Positions 13,015-21,511 of a stretch of 31,030 nucleotides of DNA are shown here, in pieces. This stretch comes from a virus. Both the position numbers and the translations under genes were made by a program. The notes beneath the pieces are model-generated. The model was not told the DNA's origin. It ran no database searches and was given only the letters and a program-made list of their open reading frames with translations. Each line of letters opens with the position of its first letter. Within the stretch, counting starts at the first letter, position 1. The stretch spans positions 1 to 31,030 of IMG/VR virus record IMGVR_UViG_3300042691_019020; one strand, written 5' to 3'.

Positions 13015-13652
13015 GCGACGCCCTTCGCAGCCAGCCACCGCTTAGAGTATGTGCCGGTATTTGACTGCACCCGGTATGCCAGCGTGAACGTATTGGTGCC
13101 AGCCGTTAGGCCGGTGATGACGAACACGCGCGATACCACTTGCCAATAGTTCGCGGTGTGATTCATGCCCACGCCGTTTTCATCGGATGCGGCGATCGTC
13201 GTTGCGCCGCTTACGCTGAATGACAGGTGAGTAAAGACCGCGTTCGCGTTGTTGGAGACTTCAGCGCCCAGGCTAATAAGGGCCGTGGTGCCTGTAACCA
13301 GCGTGGCGGCAATGGCCGTGCCGTCCCCGGTTAGCGTCGTGACGTAACTGCCTGACGTGGTGGTTCCGTCCGTGGGCGAGTTCGCGGCCACTTCGGTAGT
13401 GCATACCCACACGCTGCCGTTATAGATAGTGCTGACGCCTGTAGGCACCGCTGTAGTGTTTCCCGTCGCCGCTGGCACCGTCGGCGCGGTGAGGTAGGCC
13501 ATAGTGCCCTCGGTGGGCGCGGTAATCGCGGCGTCCCTCGCGGCCTCGTTGGTGAACACATTGTGCCCCGCGTTAGCGTTGCCGCGCAGGGCTTCCATGC
13601 TCGCGGCGGTAAGCGTCTGGCCTGCGGTGAAGGCATCAGCGATAAAGGCCAC
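13011..13652 (-). CDS. Tail fibre/receptor-binding-like protein (213 aa)
   Basis: The GTG at 13652 overlaps the previous stop as TAGTG. The start (FIADAFTAGQTLTAASMEAL) resembles the start of the fibre-like protein upstream (GDVLTAAKWNQDVVANW), a motif common in phage fibres and tip proteins. The rest is a Thr/Ala/Gly-rich β-strand sequence (VWVCTTEVAA, YVTTLTGDGTAI, FTHLSFSVSGATTIA) with a closing β domain. Probably a trimeric virion protein that contacts the host surface. The exact role is inferred from its place after the tail-tip gene and before lysis. Confidence 0.7.
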   Translation of the reverse strand: MAFIADAFTAGQTLTAASMEALRGNANAGHNVFTNEAARDAAITAPTEGTMAYLTAPTVPAATGNTTAVPTGVSTIYNGSVWVCTTEVAANSPTDGTTTSGSYVTTLTGDGTAIAATLVTGTTALISLGAEVSNNANAVFTHLSFSVSGATTIAASDENGVGMNHTANYWQVVSRVFVITGLTAGTNTFTLAYRVQSNTGTYSKRWLAAKGVA

Positions 13653-14140
13653 TACGACGCCGCCTCGTACATGAACGTAACCCGCATTTCGTCCGAACCG
13701 GCAACCGCAACGGCCGGGGACGCGCCATAGTAGGCGTTTGACGGTGCCGCGAACGCGGTCACCATAGCCAGGGTGGTGGTCGTGTTAGCCCACACGGATG
13801 CGTGGTAGTTCGCGGTTGCGGGGCGCAGGTAAACGCCGGTCCCGATGATGATGCCGCTGGTGGCGGCGGTCGCGGGCAGGGTCAGCGTCACGGCGCTGCC
13901 CGATGTTCCTGCTCCGCTGCTGGTGAGGCTCACCTGCCCCATTACAAGGCGACCAATCTTTAGAAACTTCGCGTAGTTCAGCGTTTTATTTATGTTCGTG
14001 CTAACGCCCTGCGCGAATGTCGGCGTGTAACTCGTCCAGCCCCCGCCGAACTCGTTCCAGTTGGCCACTACGTCCTGGTTCCACTTCGCGGCGGTGAGTA
14101 CGTCGCCCGTGGCCACGGTTGTGGGGTTTATCCATGCCAT
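13652..14140 (-). CDS. Minor tail/fibre-like protein (162 aa)
   Basis: The ATG at 14140 lies after GGGGGA. The N-terminal AWINPTTVATGDVLTAAKWN is a recurrent phage fibre start that probably anchors to the tail tip. The body is β-rich (VTLTLPATAATSGIIIGTGVYL, in shorter runs) and ends with a strand DEMRVTFMYEA. Bases around it are less GC-biased than in its neighbours, with AAC and ATT codons, as often seen in fast-evolving fibres. A receptor-binding or adhesin role is inferred. Confidence 0.7.
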   Translation of the reverse strand: MAWINPTTVATGDVLTAAKWNQDVVANWNEFGGGWTSYTPTFAQGVSTNINKTLNYAKFLKIGRLVMGQVSLTSSGAGTSGSAVTLTLPATAATSGIIIGTGVYLRPATANYHASVWANTTTTLAMVTAFAAPSNAYYGASPAVAVAGSDEMRVTFMYEAAS

Positions 14141-14153
14141 GTATTACGTCCCC

Positions 14154-15506
14154 CTAGTATCCGAACAGGGCCGACGATTGTAGCCCGGCGTCCGATTGTC
14201 CAAACTCCGCGCCGCCCGTACTGGTAGCCGCGTCCGTGTACCCGAACCGCGCGAACTCGTCGCCGCGCCTGCTTAGTGTATAGGTGGTTTCGACGTAGTT
14301 ACCACCCAGGCCCCAGTCCTGTTCGATGCGTTCTATGTGATAGTCCTGCGTTCCGCCCAGCCCCGACGTACCGCCGAACACGCTGGACGGCCACGCGGTC
14401 GGGTTGGCATCGCCGCCGAACACGAACTCGGCATAAGCCACGGGCGCGGTGATGCGGTCCAGCACTCGCCACACCACCTGCCGCGCGAGGTTCGTGTCGG
14501 TGTCATTGTCCACCGTCAGCGTGATGGGCGGCTGCGGGCGAGCGGTGGCGCGCAGGATGAACGTAGCCAGCGCCGCCGCGTCGGTGTCGCTTGCCAGGTA
14601 GTCGGAATCTATGCCCGACCCGTCGGCCAGCCCGTAACGCTGTTGCGACTGGAAATCATTAGCCTGCTGCGGCACGCCTCCGGTGCGGGTCACGGTCTGC
14701 CGGTTTACGATGCGGTCCAGGTCTAGACCTGACCCGACCTCCAGCGCCTCGGACTGCACCGTGGCCAATGAGTTGCGTTCGTACTTGTACGTTCGCGCGC
14801 GGTAGGTGGCCACGCCGCCCTGTACCCAAAACGCGCCCCGGTCGGCATCCAGTATTTCCGCAATCAACTGGAGGGCCGTTTTATCCGGCGTGGACTGATC
14901 GGGCAGGGTCAGCGTGATGCCCTCTTTCCCGGTTTCCCCCAGGTCGCGCAGGGTCGGGTTAGTGAACCCGGCTTCGGTCAGCAGGAACCCGATGGCATCC
15001 GCCGCCGACAGCGCGCCGGGGGATGTGTAGGTCGGGCGCACGCGCGACAGCCAAAGGAAAAGGTCTTCGGCCTGGATGCGGCACCGCTGCGACTCACTAT
15101 CCCACGCCGCGCTGCGAATGTAGCCGTACCACACCACGGTATCCACGGCGTCCACGGTGACGGTTACGCGCACCGGGCGCATAGGCTCAAAACCCGGCAC
15201 CACCCCGGCTAACGGGGACTGCACCCCCACGGCGTTCGGATTGTAGAAATCGGGCGACCCCGGCCGGTGTAGCGTGAAGTCACACGACGACGCCTCAAAG
15301 TTGGCCAGCGCGGTGTCGCGGCCGATCTTGATGCGCGGCCCGTCGCCCACGTCGGTGGATACGTCGTCATACGTCCCCGTGAACTGTTCAGCCCCCAGCC
15401 CGGCCAGCACGTCGGCGCTGTCCAGTTCGGAACCGTCTAGCACGAAAATGCCACCGGGGGAATCCTCCCAGCCGATCTGCACCGTGAGGGCGTCGGGGAT
15501 CGGCAT
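14154..15506 (-). CDS. Tail-tip/minor tail protein (450 aa)
   Basis: The ATG at 15506 overlaps the tape-measure stop as TAATG. The order tape measure then this gene then fibres marks it as a distal tail or hub protein. Sequence features agree with the large minor tail proteins of actinophages: a β-rich start (VQIGWEDSPGGIFVLDG), DFTLHRPGSPDFYNP, MRPVRVTVTVD, WYGYIRSAAWD and a C-terminal YHIERIEQDWGLGG. These resemble combined distal-tail and hub domains. No separate Dit or Tal gene is visible, so it may do both jobs. Confidence 0.8.
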   Translation of the reverse strand: MPIPDALTVQIGWEDSPGGIFVLDGSELDSADVLAGLGAEQFTGTYDDVSTDVGDGPRIKIGRDTALANFEASSCDFTLHRPGSPDFYNPNAVGVQSPLAGVVPGFEPMRPVRVTVTVDAVDTVVWYGYIRSAAWDSESQRCRIQAEDLFLWLSRVRPTYTSPGALSAADAIGFLLTEAGFTNPTLRDLGETGKEGITLTLPDQSTPDKTALQLIAEILDADRGAFWVQGGVATYRARTYKYERNSLATVQSEALEVGSGLDLDRIVNRQTVTRTGGVPQQANDFQSQQRYGLADGSGIDSDYLASDTDAAALATFILRATARPQPPITLTVDNDTDTNLARQVVWRVLDRITAPVAYAEFVFGGDANPTAWPSSVFGGTSGLGGTQDYHIERIEQDWGLGGNYVETTYTLSRRGDEFARFGYTDAATSTGGAEFGQSDAGLQSSALFGY

Positions 15507-17905
15507 TACAGCGACACGATGCGGTCTAGTTCGGGCTGAAGGCGGCGGGCGGCTTCGCGGGCATCCAGGACGCCGTTAAAGGTGACGTTCACTACGCGGG
15601 TGCCGCCGCCCTGCATGGCCCCGGCGTCGCGCATGGCGCGGGCTAGCGCCGTGCGACCGCGTGACCCGTCCAGCGGAATGACCGCTTCAGGTCCAGCCTC
15701 ACCCGCGAGGACGGCGCGGCGCAGGATGCCGCCTTCGGCCAACTTATTAATCCTAATGCCGTACTTGTAACTGCCCTCTTTGCCCGTGCGGGTCTTGCCC
15801 GCGCGTTCTTTCACTTCGGCACTCAGCGCATTAAACGCGCGGTCGCGGTTCTGCTTATCGGCCCACGGTCCCAGGTTTGCACCGTTCGGGTATGCCCTGG
15901 CTGCTGCGGCTGCGGCCGCTTCCTCGTTGGCGGTGGCCTGCGGGTTCACCACACCGGCATCGCCCACGCCGCGCTCCCCGCCAAACCGACCGACGTTCAG
16001 CGCGTCCACCTGCGCGGTCACGTTGGCAATGGCGGCGCTAAATGCCGTGCTGAACGCTGCGCCTAGTTCATCGCCCAGCGGTGCGCCGATCAGTTTTTCC
16101 ATTTCGGTTTTAAACTGGTCTGCGCTGATGGTGCCCCGGTTAAACTGCGCTACCAGGTCATTCATGGACCGCTCGGCATTGGCCCCGGCTTCGTCGGCCG
16201 CGCGCTCCGCGTTGGTAATCCGTTCCTCGGTATAGAAGTCGTCCAACGCCTGCTGCGCTGCGGCCTTTTCCTCGGCCGTGCCTTCGGCGTCCCGCGCTGC
16301 CTTCAGTTCAGCCTCGCGGCGGTCGCGCAGCACCTTGTCCTGTGCCGCGCGCATGGCGGCGGGCGTCTGGCCGGTGATCGGGTCCACATACTGCGATGAA
16401 CGGCGCTGCGCGATCAGGCCGCCCAGGTCACTACCGAACTGCTGCAACCGGGCGCGGGCGTCCCTAATGGACTTGCGCACGCCTTCACTTAGCACGTCAT
16501 TAAAGATTTTTGACACGGCCGCGCGAACCGGGCCGGGTATCAGCCCCAGCAGGGCGTCCTTGATCGCGCCCGGCGCTGCCTTGATCGCTGACACGGCACC
16601 GTTCACGATGGATGACCCGATGGCCTTCGCACGCTCCAGCGCCCACGACGCCGCCGTGGTGATCGCGCTACCAATCGCGCGCACGATGGTGCCGGGGAGA
16701 CTGGCCAGGAACGCGCCCACCTTTAGGATGCCGTTCGCCATTGCGCGGGCAAGGGCCAGGGCCGCGTTACCCACAGCCGCAGCGGTGTTGGTCACCACGT
16801 TTACGATGCCGGTCAGCACGGTGCGAACGATGCCGGTCAGCGCGCGCCATGCGGCTGAGAAATCACCGCGCAGCAGGGCGGCCAGCCCCTCAAAGATTCC
16901 GCGCACGACGGCCAGGCTGGTGCCCACCACGGTCTGGATGTTGCGCATAATGGGCAGGATGATGCCGCTCAGTTGCGGCCACACGCTGCGCACGATGTCC
17001 ACCACCGACCGGATGACGCTGATAGCCGTGGTGAAAATGGGCACCCACACGGTCTGCACATGACTGCGCACGATGTCGAACACGGTGCGAATGGTGCTAC
17101 TGATCTGCGGCCAGTTGGTGCGCACCCACCCGATGACCTTCTCCAGCGCGCCCGCGATGTGTTCCGCGATTACCGGCAGGTACTTAGCGGCGAAGTTGCC
17201 CAGCGCGTTCATGGCCGGGGTCAGGGATACGCCGATGCGCTCAAAGGCGTTTTCGGCGGCGACCTTCGCGCGCTCCATGCCACCGGCCGCAGTCTCACCG
17301 AACGCCTTAGCCTGCCCCGCCACCTTCGTCTGCAACAGGCCCAGGGCTTGCGTGGGCGTCATGCCCTTTTCCACCGCGATGCCGTACCGCTTCAGCCCGG
17401 TGACGTTGCCCGCCAGCACGCGCTCCACCAACTTGCCCGCCGCGCCCACGTCCATCTGCCGGGCGCGGGCCAGGTCCAGCGTGACCGGCAGCGCCTTCAG
17501 CGCGGTATTAGCATCGCCCGACGAACGGGCCAGGCCGCTGAACGTGTCCTGGATGTCCTCATCATCGAAGCCGGACATAAGCGACAGGCTGGTAACGGTC
17601 TGATCTACTCGGCTGCGCACCGCCGCCGTGTTTTGGCCCAGGGCCTTCAGTTGCGCGGTAAGGCGCGCGTTCGACGCCTCGGCATCGGCGGCAGCCTTGC
17701 CAGCCTTCACCAGCCCCACGGCCAGGGTCGTGCCGACGGCGGCCCCCGCGACCAATCCGACCTTGCCCAGCATGGCCAGCGCCGGGGCTGCCGCCCGCAC
17801 CTTCCCGCCGAACCCGGCCGACGACGCCGACGCCGCAGCCATGCCACGGCGAAACCGCGACACGTCGGCGGTGATAATGGCTTTGAGTTCACGGGTAAGC
17901 GCCAC
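15506..17905 (-). CDS. Tail tape measure protein (799 aa)
   Basis: The GTG at 17905 follows AAGGGA. This is the longest gene, lying directly after the tail assembly chaperone. It has a hydrophobic stretch near residues 40-66 (LGKVGLVAGAAVGTTLAVGL), long helices with amphipathic repeats (IVRTVLTGIVNVVTNTAAAVG), and the typical C-terminal LAEGGILRRAVLAGEAGPEA string. It sets tail length and travels into the host membrane during DNA entry. 799 residues predict a tail of moderate length. A central charged coiled coil (about 480-560) is normal for the family. Confidence 0.95.
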   Translation of the reverse strand: MALTRELKAIITADVSRFRRGMAAASASSAGFGGKVRAAAPALAMLGKVGLVAGAAVGTTLAVGLVKAGKAAADAEASNARLTAQLKALGQNTAAVRSRVDQTVTSLSLMSGFDDEDIQDTFSGLARSSGDANTALKALPVTLDLARARQMDVGAAGKLVERVLAGNVTGLKRYGIAVEKGMTPTQALGLLQTKVAGQAKAFGETAAGGMERAKVAAENAFERIGVSLTPAMNALGNFAAKYLPVIAEHIAGALEKVIGWVRTNWPQISSTIRTVFDIVRSHVQTVWVPIFTTAISVIRSVVDIVRSVWPQLSGIILPIMRNIQTVVGTSLAVVRGIFEGLAALLRGDFSAAWRALTGIVRTVLTGIVNVVTNTAAAVGNAALALARAMANGILKVGAFLASLPGTIVRAIGSAITTAASWALERAKAIGSSIVNGAVSAIKAAPGAIKDALLGLIPGPVRAAVSKIFNDVLSEGVRKSIRDARARLQQFGSDLGGLIAQRRSSQYVDPITGQTPAAMRAAQDKVLRDRREAELKAARDAEGTAEEKAAAQQALDDFYTEERITNAERAADEAGANAERSMNDLVAQFNRGTISADQFKTEMEKLIGAPLGDELGAAFSTAFSAAIANVTAQVDALNVGRFGGERGVGDAGVVNPQATANEEAAAAAAARAYPNGANLGPWADKQNRDRAFNALSAEVKERAGKTRTGKEGSYKYGIRINKLAEGGILRRAVLAGEAGPEAVIPLDGSRGRTALARAMRDAGAMQGGGTRVVNVTFNGVLDAREAARRLQPELDRIVSL

Positions 17906-17909
17906 GGTG

Positions 17910-18017
17910 CTATCCCTTCGCCGGTCGGTTCATGGCCTTGATGTCGGCCGCGATGCGCTCCACCTCGGTGGGCGTCAGCCGGTGCATGTCCCACGGGGCT
18001 ATGCCGTAGGTGCGCAT
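17910..18017 (-). CDS. Tail assembly chaperone, T part (35 aa, reached by frameshift)
   Basis: An ATG at 18017 overlaps the chaperone stop as TAATG and would give a 35-residue peptide (PWDMHRLTPTEVERIAADIK). The same frame is open upstream and reads RQWWEPVLMRTYGIAPWD before that ATG, which looks like real protein. This points to a -1 ribosomal frameshift from the chaperone gene rather than separate initiation, as in the G/GT proteins of many siphophages. The fused form would add 43 residues. The T part recruits the tape measure during tail assembly. Confidence 0.7.
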   Translation of the reverse strand: MRTYGIAPWDMHRLTPTEVERIAADIKAMNRPAKG

Positions 18018-18382
18018 TAGGACGGGTTCCCACCATTGTCGGGGGTCGTCGCTGGCGGCAGCGCGCTTGCGTCGGCTGCCTCCACGGTAGGGCGCTCGCC
18101 GGGGTCGTCCTCCACGGTGATGGCCCCAAACGGCAGGGCCTCTAGCGCGTGGGCGTCCACGTCGGTGCCGGTGCGTGCCGCGCTGATGACGGCCAGGGCG
18201 ATGATGAAACCGCCGTCACCGTTCTCCAGCGCCTCATCCAACTGCGCGGGCATCAGGCCGGTAAGCCCCTTGATGACCCGCATTTCCCCGTAGGTCAGTT
18301 CCTCGGGCAGCGGGTAGCGATCAGGCTCGCCCGCCCCATTGTTAATCACGATGCTAGGCAATGCCGCCTCCCCTAAATCCAT
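18017..18382 (-). CDS. Tail assembly chaperone, G part (121 aa)
   Basis: The ATG at 18382 is taken as start; a GTG at 18397 is possible. The protein lies between the tail genes and the tape measure, the fixed place of this chaperone. It is acidic and helical (LPEELTYGEMRVIKGLTGLM, LDEALENGDGGFIIALAVI) with a Pro/Ala-rich, disordered tail where the frameshift should occur. It coats the tape measure before tail-tube polymerisation and is not in the virion in known cases. Confidence 0.8.
   Translation of the reverse strand: MDLGEAALPSIVINNGAGEPDRYPLPEELTYGEMRVIKGLTGLMPAQLDEALENGDGGFIIALAVISAARTGTDVDAHALEALPFGAITVEDDPGERPTVEAADASALPPATTPDNGGNPS
18041..18045 (-). other. Candidate -1 frameshift site (CCCCC) in the tail chaperone gene
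   Basis: Minus strand ACC CCC GAC in frame 0, eight codons before the stop. A proline tRNA on CCC can slip back one base onto another CCC without losing a pair, and reading continues CGA CAA TGG TGG GAA in the -1 frame. Another candidate, GGGAAC nearer the stop, does not fit the zero-frame codon register. Confidence 0.6.
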
Positions 18383-18908
18383 GCTTACGCGCCACACGTT
18401 CTATGCCCTCGGCCAGCGTTTCCATTACCTCATCCCGCTTCTCGTTCAGCGCGGGATACAGGAAAGGCCGCTTCGGGTCGGTGTTGCGCTGACTGGTGCC
18501 GAACTCGTACATCCACGGATAGCGGAACCCGCCGCGCGCCGTAGCGCGCACGGTCACTACTCCGCTGTTCTTGCGAACGTAACCCTTAATGCTGCCGCCC
18601 CGAACGGTGCGGCCGGGCTTGTAATACTTGCGCCGCTTGCCGTACGGGTTACCGTCGCGGTCCAACCGTCGCGGCTGGTTGCCGACCATGCCCGCCTCCG
18701 GTGCGGTAACGCTGCGAGCATGATCGGCCACCATGTCGGCCGCTTTCTGAAGTTCACGCTGTAGGGCTCTCACGCCCGACGTGCCGAACTCGCGGTCCAT
18801 CGCCTTTAGGTCGCGCTGCAACTTGTCCAGGCCCAGGATGTAGATACTGCTGCCCCCGCCAATGGGGGCACCAGTCCCGGCCCTGCCGACGTAGCCGCCG
18901 CGCGCCAT
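18354..18908 (-). CDS. HK97 gp10-like neck/minor tail protein (184 aa)
   Basis: The ATG at 18908 starts four bases past the tail-tube stop. After a Gly-rich start, the helix GLDKLQRDLKAMDREFG and the C-terminal pattern YPWMYEFGTSQRN then RPFLYPALNEKRDEVM are the signature of HK97 gp10-like proteins, which help join head and tail or complete the tail. Middle part is basic (GKRRKYYKPGRTVRGG). In most siphophages this gene comes before the tail tube gene; here it comes after. It overlaps the chaperone gene by 29 bases. Confidence 0.8.
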   Translation of the reverse strand: MARGGYVGRAGTGAPIGGGSSIYILGLDKLQRDLKAMDREFGTSGVRALQRELQKAADMVADHARSVTAPEAGMVGNQPRRLDRDGNPYGKRRKYYKPGRTVRGGSIKGYVRKNSGVVTVRATARGGFRYPWMYEFGTSQRNTDPKRPFLYPALNEKRDEVMETLAEGIERVARKHGFRGGGIA

Positions 18909-18911
18909 TGC

Positions 18912-19937
18912 TTACGACAGGTTCTCGGACGACTGGTACTCCAGCGTAAGGGGCTGGTTCGTACCGTCATCGGTCGCCATGAGTTCCACCGTAAGCGCCA
19001 CGATCTCAGGGCCGTCAATCGTCGGGGTTGCCGACGTGATGACCGCCTGCGGCACCGTGGCCTTCAGGTAGGGGTAGTACGTCGAAGCGATCGCCGTGCC
19101 CCCGGTCCATGTGCCGATGATGTCCGTGACCTTCGTGCCCGCGCGGAACTTCGACACGAAATCGCTGGTGGCCCACGTTGCGCCGCCTGCGGTCCCGTCG
19201 AAATCCATCTCCAGCGTCAGCGTGATTTCGTCCTTAGCGTTGATGATCGGCCGGGACTTCAGGCTGGTGCTGTTGATCTGATAGCGCTCCACGTCGTACC
19301 CGTGGGTGACAGACAGTTCGTAGGACTTCAGCGGCACGGCGGTGCCGCCCACGGTGATCGCGCCCTGGTGGAACACGAGCGGCTCGGTGCCCGTTGCGTA
19401 TGACACGGCGGTGACCGCCGACGCGCTGGGGATGTAGTCGCGGCCGTCCACGGTGAACGACCCGGTAAGGATGCCGTCCACCTCATTCGACAGGCTGAAC
19501 TCAGTCACGAAGCATCCCACCGCGTCCATCCTGCGCACGTTCCCGGCAACGTCGGCCACGCCCGTCTGGATGGTCATGGATGCCAGGTCTGCCGGGTCAC
19601 CCAGGCGGGTGGTGTAGAGGTACACACCGCTGCTGGGGTTGGTCTTGATGCTGCCAATGGCGCGGCTATCGCCCATTGCGTGAATCAGCCAGCGCGCCAT
19701 AGCGTTACTGGTGACATCCATTTCGATGTCGCCGTTCACGCCCTTACGGTTCACCACGGTGCGGTCGCCGCGCTGCACGCGCAGGCCCGCCCGCAGCCCC
19801 TCGGACATGATGGACTCCACCTGGAGTTCCAGCCCGACACTAGTGGCCTCCAGCGCCACCGTCGGGGTGACGGCGGTTCCATAAGTTACCTCGGTCCCAA
19901 ACTGGACCTGCGAACCCAAACCCGACCCAATCGCCAC
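18912..19937 (-). CDS. Major tail (tube) protein (341 aa)
   Basis: The GTG at 19937 follows AAGGGG. The start (GSGLGSQVQFGTEVTYGT) and the strands VGLELQVESIMSE, GDIEMDVTSNAMARWL, and a C-terminal TWATSDFVSKFRAGTKVTDI match phage tail tube proteins with a β-sandwich fold. It is followed by gp10-like, chaperone and tape measure genes and is the only good tube candidate. It polymerises as hexamer rings around the tape measure. The C-terminal 60 residues may form an outer domain. Confidence 0.88.
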   Translation of the reverse strand: MAIGSGLGSQVQFGTEVTYGTAVTPTVALEATSVGLELQVESIMSEGLRAGLRVQRGDRTVVNRKGVNGDIEMDVTSNAMARWLIHAMGDSRAIGSIKTNPSSGVYLYTTRLGDPADLASMTIQTGVADVAGNVRRMDAVGCFVTEFSLSNEVDGILTGSFTVDGRDYIPSASAVTAVSYATGTEPLVFHQGAITVGGTAVPLKSYELSVTHGYDVERYQINSTSLKSRPIINAKDEITLTLEMDFDGTAGGATWATSDFVSKFRAGTKVTDIIGTWTGGTAIASTYYPYLKATVPQAVITSATPTIDGPEIVALTVELMATDDGTNQPLTLEYQSSENLS

Positions 19938-19939
19938 GG

Positions 19940-20173
19940 CTAGGCCCCTTCCTCGGCCTTAACGTCGGCCGGGTCGTCGTGCTTTGCGGTCTTAGCCTTC
20001 GCAGGCTTCGCCGCCTTGTCTGATGCTGGCGACCATGCGGCCGATTCCAGCAGGTTATCCGCGAGGGCGTCCGGCACTTCCACCGGCTCACCCTTCACGG
20101 CCTCAATGGTAGCGACACCATCCACCACCACGAAAACGGCAGCATGGTCGCCGCCATAAATCAGTCGCGCCAT
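19940..20173 (-). CDS. Small head-tail region protein with charged tail (77 aa)
   Basis: The ATG at 20173 has a perfect AGGAGG that overlaps the upstream stop (TAGGAGG). A short β-rich N-terminal domain (RLIYGGDHAAVFVVVDGVATI, in shorter segments; then GEPVEVPDALADNLLES) is followed by a Lys/Ala tail (KAAKPAKAKTAK) and an acidic end. Similar small proteins sit in this place in many siphophages. It is probably virion-associated or an assembly factor. The role is unknown. Confidence 0.7.
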   Translation of the reverse strand: MARLIYGGDHAAVFVVVDGVATIEAVKGEPVEVPDALADNLLESAAWSPASDKAAKPAKAKTAKHDDPADVKAEEGA

Positions 20174-20182
20174 GACAGCCTC

Positions 20183-20608
20183 CTAGATACGGGCACGGGT
20201 CTGGATTTCCACGGTAATGCGTGCCTCCCGCGTCGTATCGGATGCCAGCGGCTCCATCCGGTAGCGCGCGAGTTCGGCGGTCAGCACCGTACCGCTAACG
20301 GTGGGGTTAGCGCGCAGGCAGGCGTCCACCTCGGCCAGCAGCGTCAGCGCGCGTTCGTCGGCCTGTTGCTGCTGCGTACCCTCGCGCGTCACGCTGATGA
20401 ACAGGGCCACGGTGTAGTCCTCAAACTTGCGCACCGTGCCGATGGCCGCGTATTCCTGCGTGGCCTCCACCTGCCCCAAAAGGATGTGTTCCCGCTGTAG
20501 CGCGCCCGACGGCATGCCGTAGCCCAACTGCACGCCGGTAAGCCCGGTGCGGGCCTGTAGCAGCGCGATCAGCGCCGCGCGCATGGCGGTGATGGTCGTG
20601 GTGGCCAC
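20183..20608 (-). CDS. Tail terminator-like protein (141 aa)
   Basis: The GTG at 20608 is taken as start; an ATG eight codons later is possible. The size, helix-first layout (AMRAALIALLQARTGLTGVQ) and strands FEDYTVALFISVTREG and EARITVEIQTRA match tail terminator or tail-completion proteins lying just before the tail tube gene. Such proteins form a hexamer ring that stops tube growth and binds the head. The assignment rests on pattern and position. Confidence 0.65.
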   Translation of the reverse strand: MATTTITAMRAALIALLQARTGLTGVQLGYGMPSGALQREHILLGQVEATQEYAAIGTVRKFEDYTVALFISVTREGTQQQQADERALTLLAEVDACLRANPTVSGTVLTAELARYRMEPLASDTTREARITVEIQTRARI

Positions 20609-20611
20609 GGC

Positions 20612-21280
20612 CTAGAACACGCCCACGGTGCGACGGTAGGGCGCAAGTAGCGCCAGGGATGCGGTCGGCATTGCGAACGACGCGGCGCGTAGCGGCTGGA
20701 TGCCCACATCGGTGTCCACTAGGTCCTGCACGCTGCCGAAGGCGTCCAGCCTGCGGTCCACGTTCGCGGCCACGGCAAGAATGGCGGCGCGCTTCACGTC
20801 CTCGGGCACGGCGCTGAATCCCCAATGCTGGGAATGAACCGTGACCGGCGTGAACCCGTACTTGCGCGCGTCCTCCCCGGCGTGCAGTTCGGATACGTCG
20901 CGGGAAATCTGGACGCTGGTATATGTGCCGCCCGTGTTGCCCGCCGCGCCGTAGGGCAGCGCGTAGTAGTCGCGGCCCTGCTCCAGTTCGGTGCCGCCGC
21001 CCGCGTCCTCCACGTTGATGGTCACGCCCAGGGACGACGTGGTGTGAACGTCGTACGGGTTAAGGTCCAGCACATAGGTGCCGACCGGGATGCGGAACTT
21101 GCGCGTAGCCGTGCTGCTGGCCGCCTCGGTCTTAAACTCGCGCTGGCAGTAGGTGTGAATGGCGCGGCTAATGGCCGTGATGACCACGCCGATGAGCGTG
21201 TCCCGGCTGGTGTCTGAAACGGGAAGTTCCAGTTCCCCGCGCACGTCGGCCAGGGTCACCAGGTCAATGGTGGCGGGCAC
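20612..21280 (-). CDS. Head-tail adaptor/connector, gp6-like (222 aa)
   Basis: The GTG at 21280 is the only start near the upstream stop. The N-terminal LVTLADVRGELELPVSDTSRDTLI followed by ISRAIHTYCQREF is the helical pattern of head-tail connectors that dock beneath the portal (HK97 gp6, SPP1 gp15 type). The central region is β-rich and the end holds AILAVAANVDRRLDAFG. It is longer than typical gp6, with an inserted β domain. Position after the capsid gene supports the call. Confidence 0.8.
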   Translation of the reverse strand: MPATIDLVTLADVRGELELPVSDTSRDTLIGVVITAISRAIHTYCQREFKTEAASSTATRKFRIPVGTYVLDLNPYDVHTTSSLGVTINVEDAGGGTELEQGRDYYALPYGAAGNTGGTYTSVQISRDVSELHAGEDARKYGFTPVTVHSQHWGFSAVPEDVKRAAILAVAANVDRRLDAFGSVQDLVDTDVGIQPLRAASFAMPTASLALLAPYRRTVGVF

Positions 21281-21289
21281 GGTCTAGCC

Positions 21290-21484
21290 CTAACGCTTTT
21301 CGGTCTTGCGGGCGGTCGCGGCCGGGCGCTTCGTCGCGCGCTTCGCGGGCGTTGCGCCCTCATGTCCTACCAGCGCCAGTTCCGCGTTGATGGCCTCCAC
21401 GCGGTCGGGCTTACCGTTCACCTCGGCCGCACGGCGTTCCTCCAGTAGCCCGGTGATGTATGCCTGTCGCTGCTCGTTCGTCAT
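21290..21484 (-). CDS. Small basic protein after major capsid (64 aa)
   Basis: The ATG at 21484 has AGGAAGGG upstream. The N-terminal half is a helix (EQRQAYITGLLEERRAAEV, then DRVEAINAELALVG). The tail is Lys/Ala/Thr-rich and basic (ATPAKRATKRPAATARKTEKR, shortened). This layout is common for small proteins found between capsid and connector genes in actinophages. It may bind DNA or the capsid interior. The function is not known. Confidence 0.7.
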   Translation of the reverse strand: MTNEQRQAYITGLLEERRAAEVNGKPDRVEAINAELALVGHEGATPAKRATKRPAATARKTEKR

Positions 21485-21511
21485 GTGCTGCCCTTCCTGC
21501 TAGGGGCTAGT

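Noticed and set aside
14718-14729. Perfect palindrome AGGTCTAGACCT
   Set aside because: It lies inside the tail-tip gene and lacks the N7-GACA half, so it is not a copy of the regulatory element.
16973-17941. 322-codon plus-strand frame opposite the tape measure gene
   Set aside because: Antisense shadow; no start signal and very high His/Arg/Gln content.
18020-18035. GGGAAC as slippery site for the tail chaperone frameshift
   Set aside because: In frame 0 the codons are GGG AAC, preceded by T, so the X-XXY-YYZ pattern fails. The C5 run nearby keeps codon pairing better.
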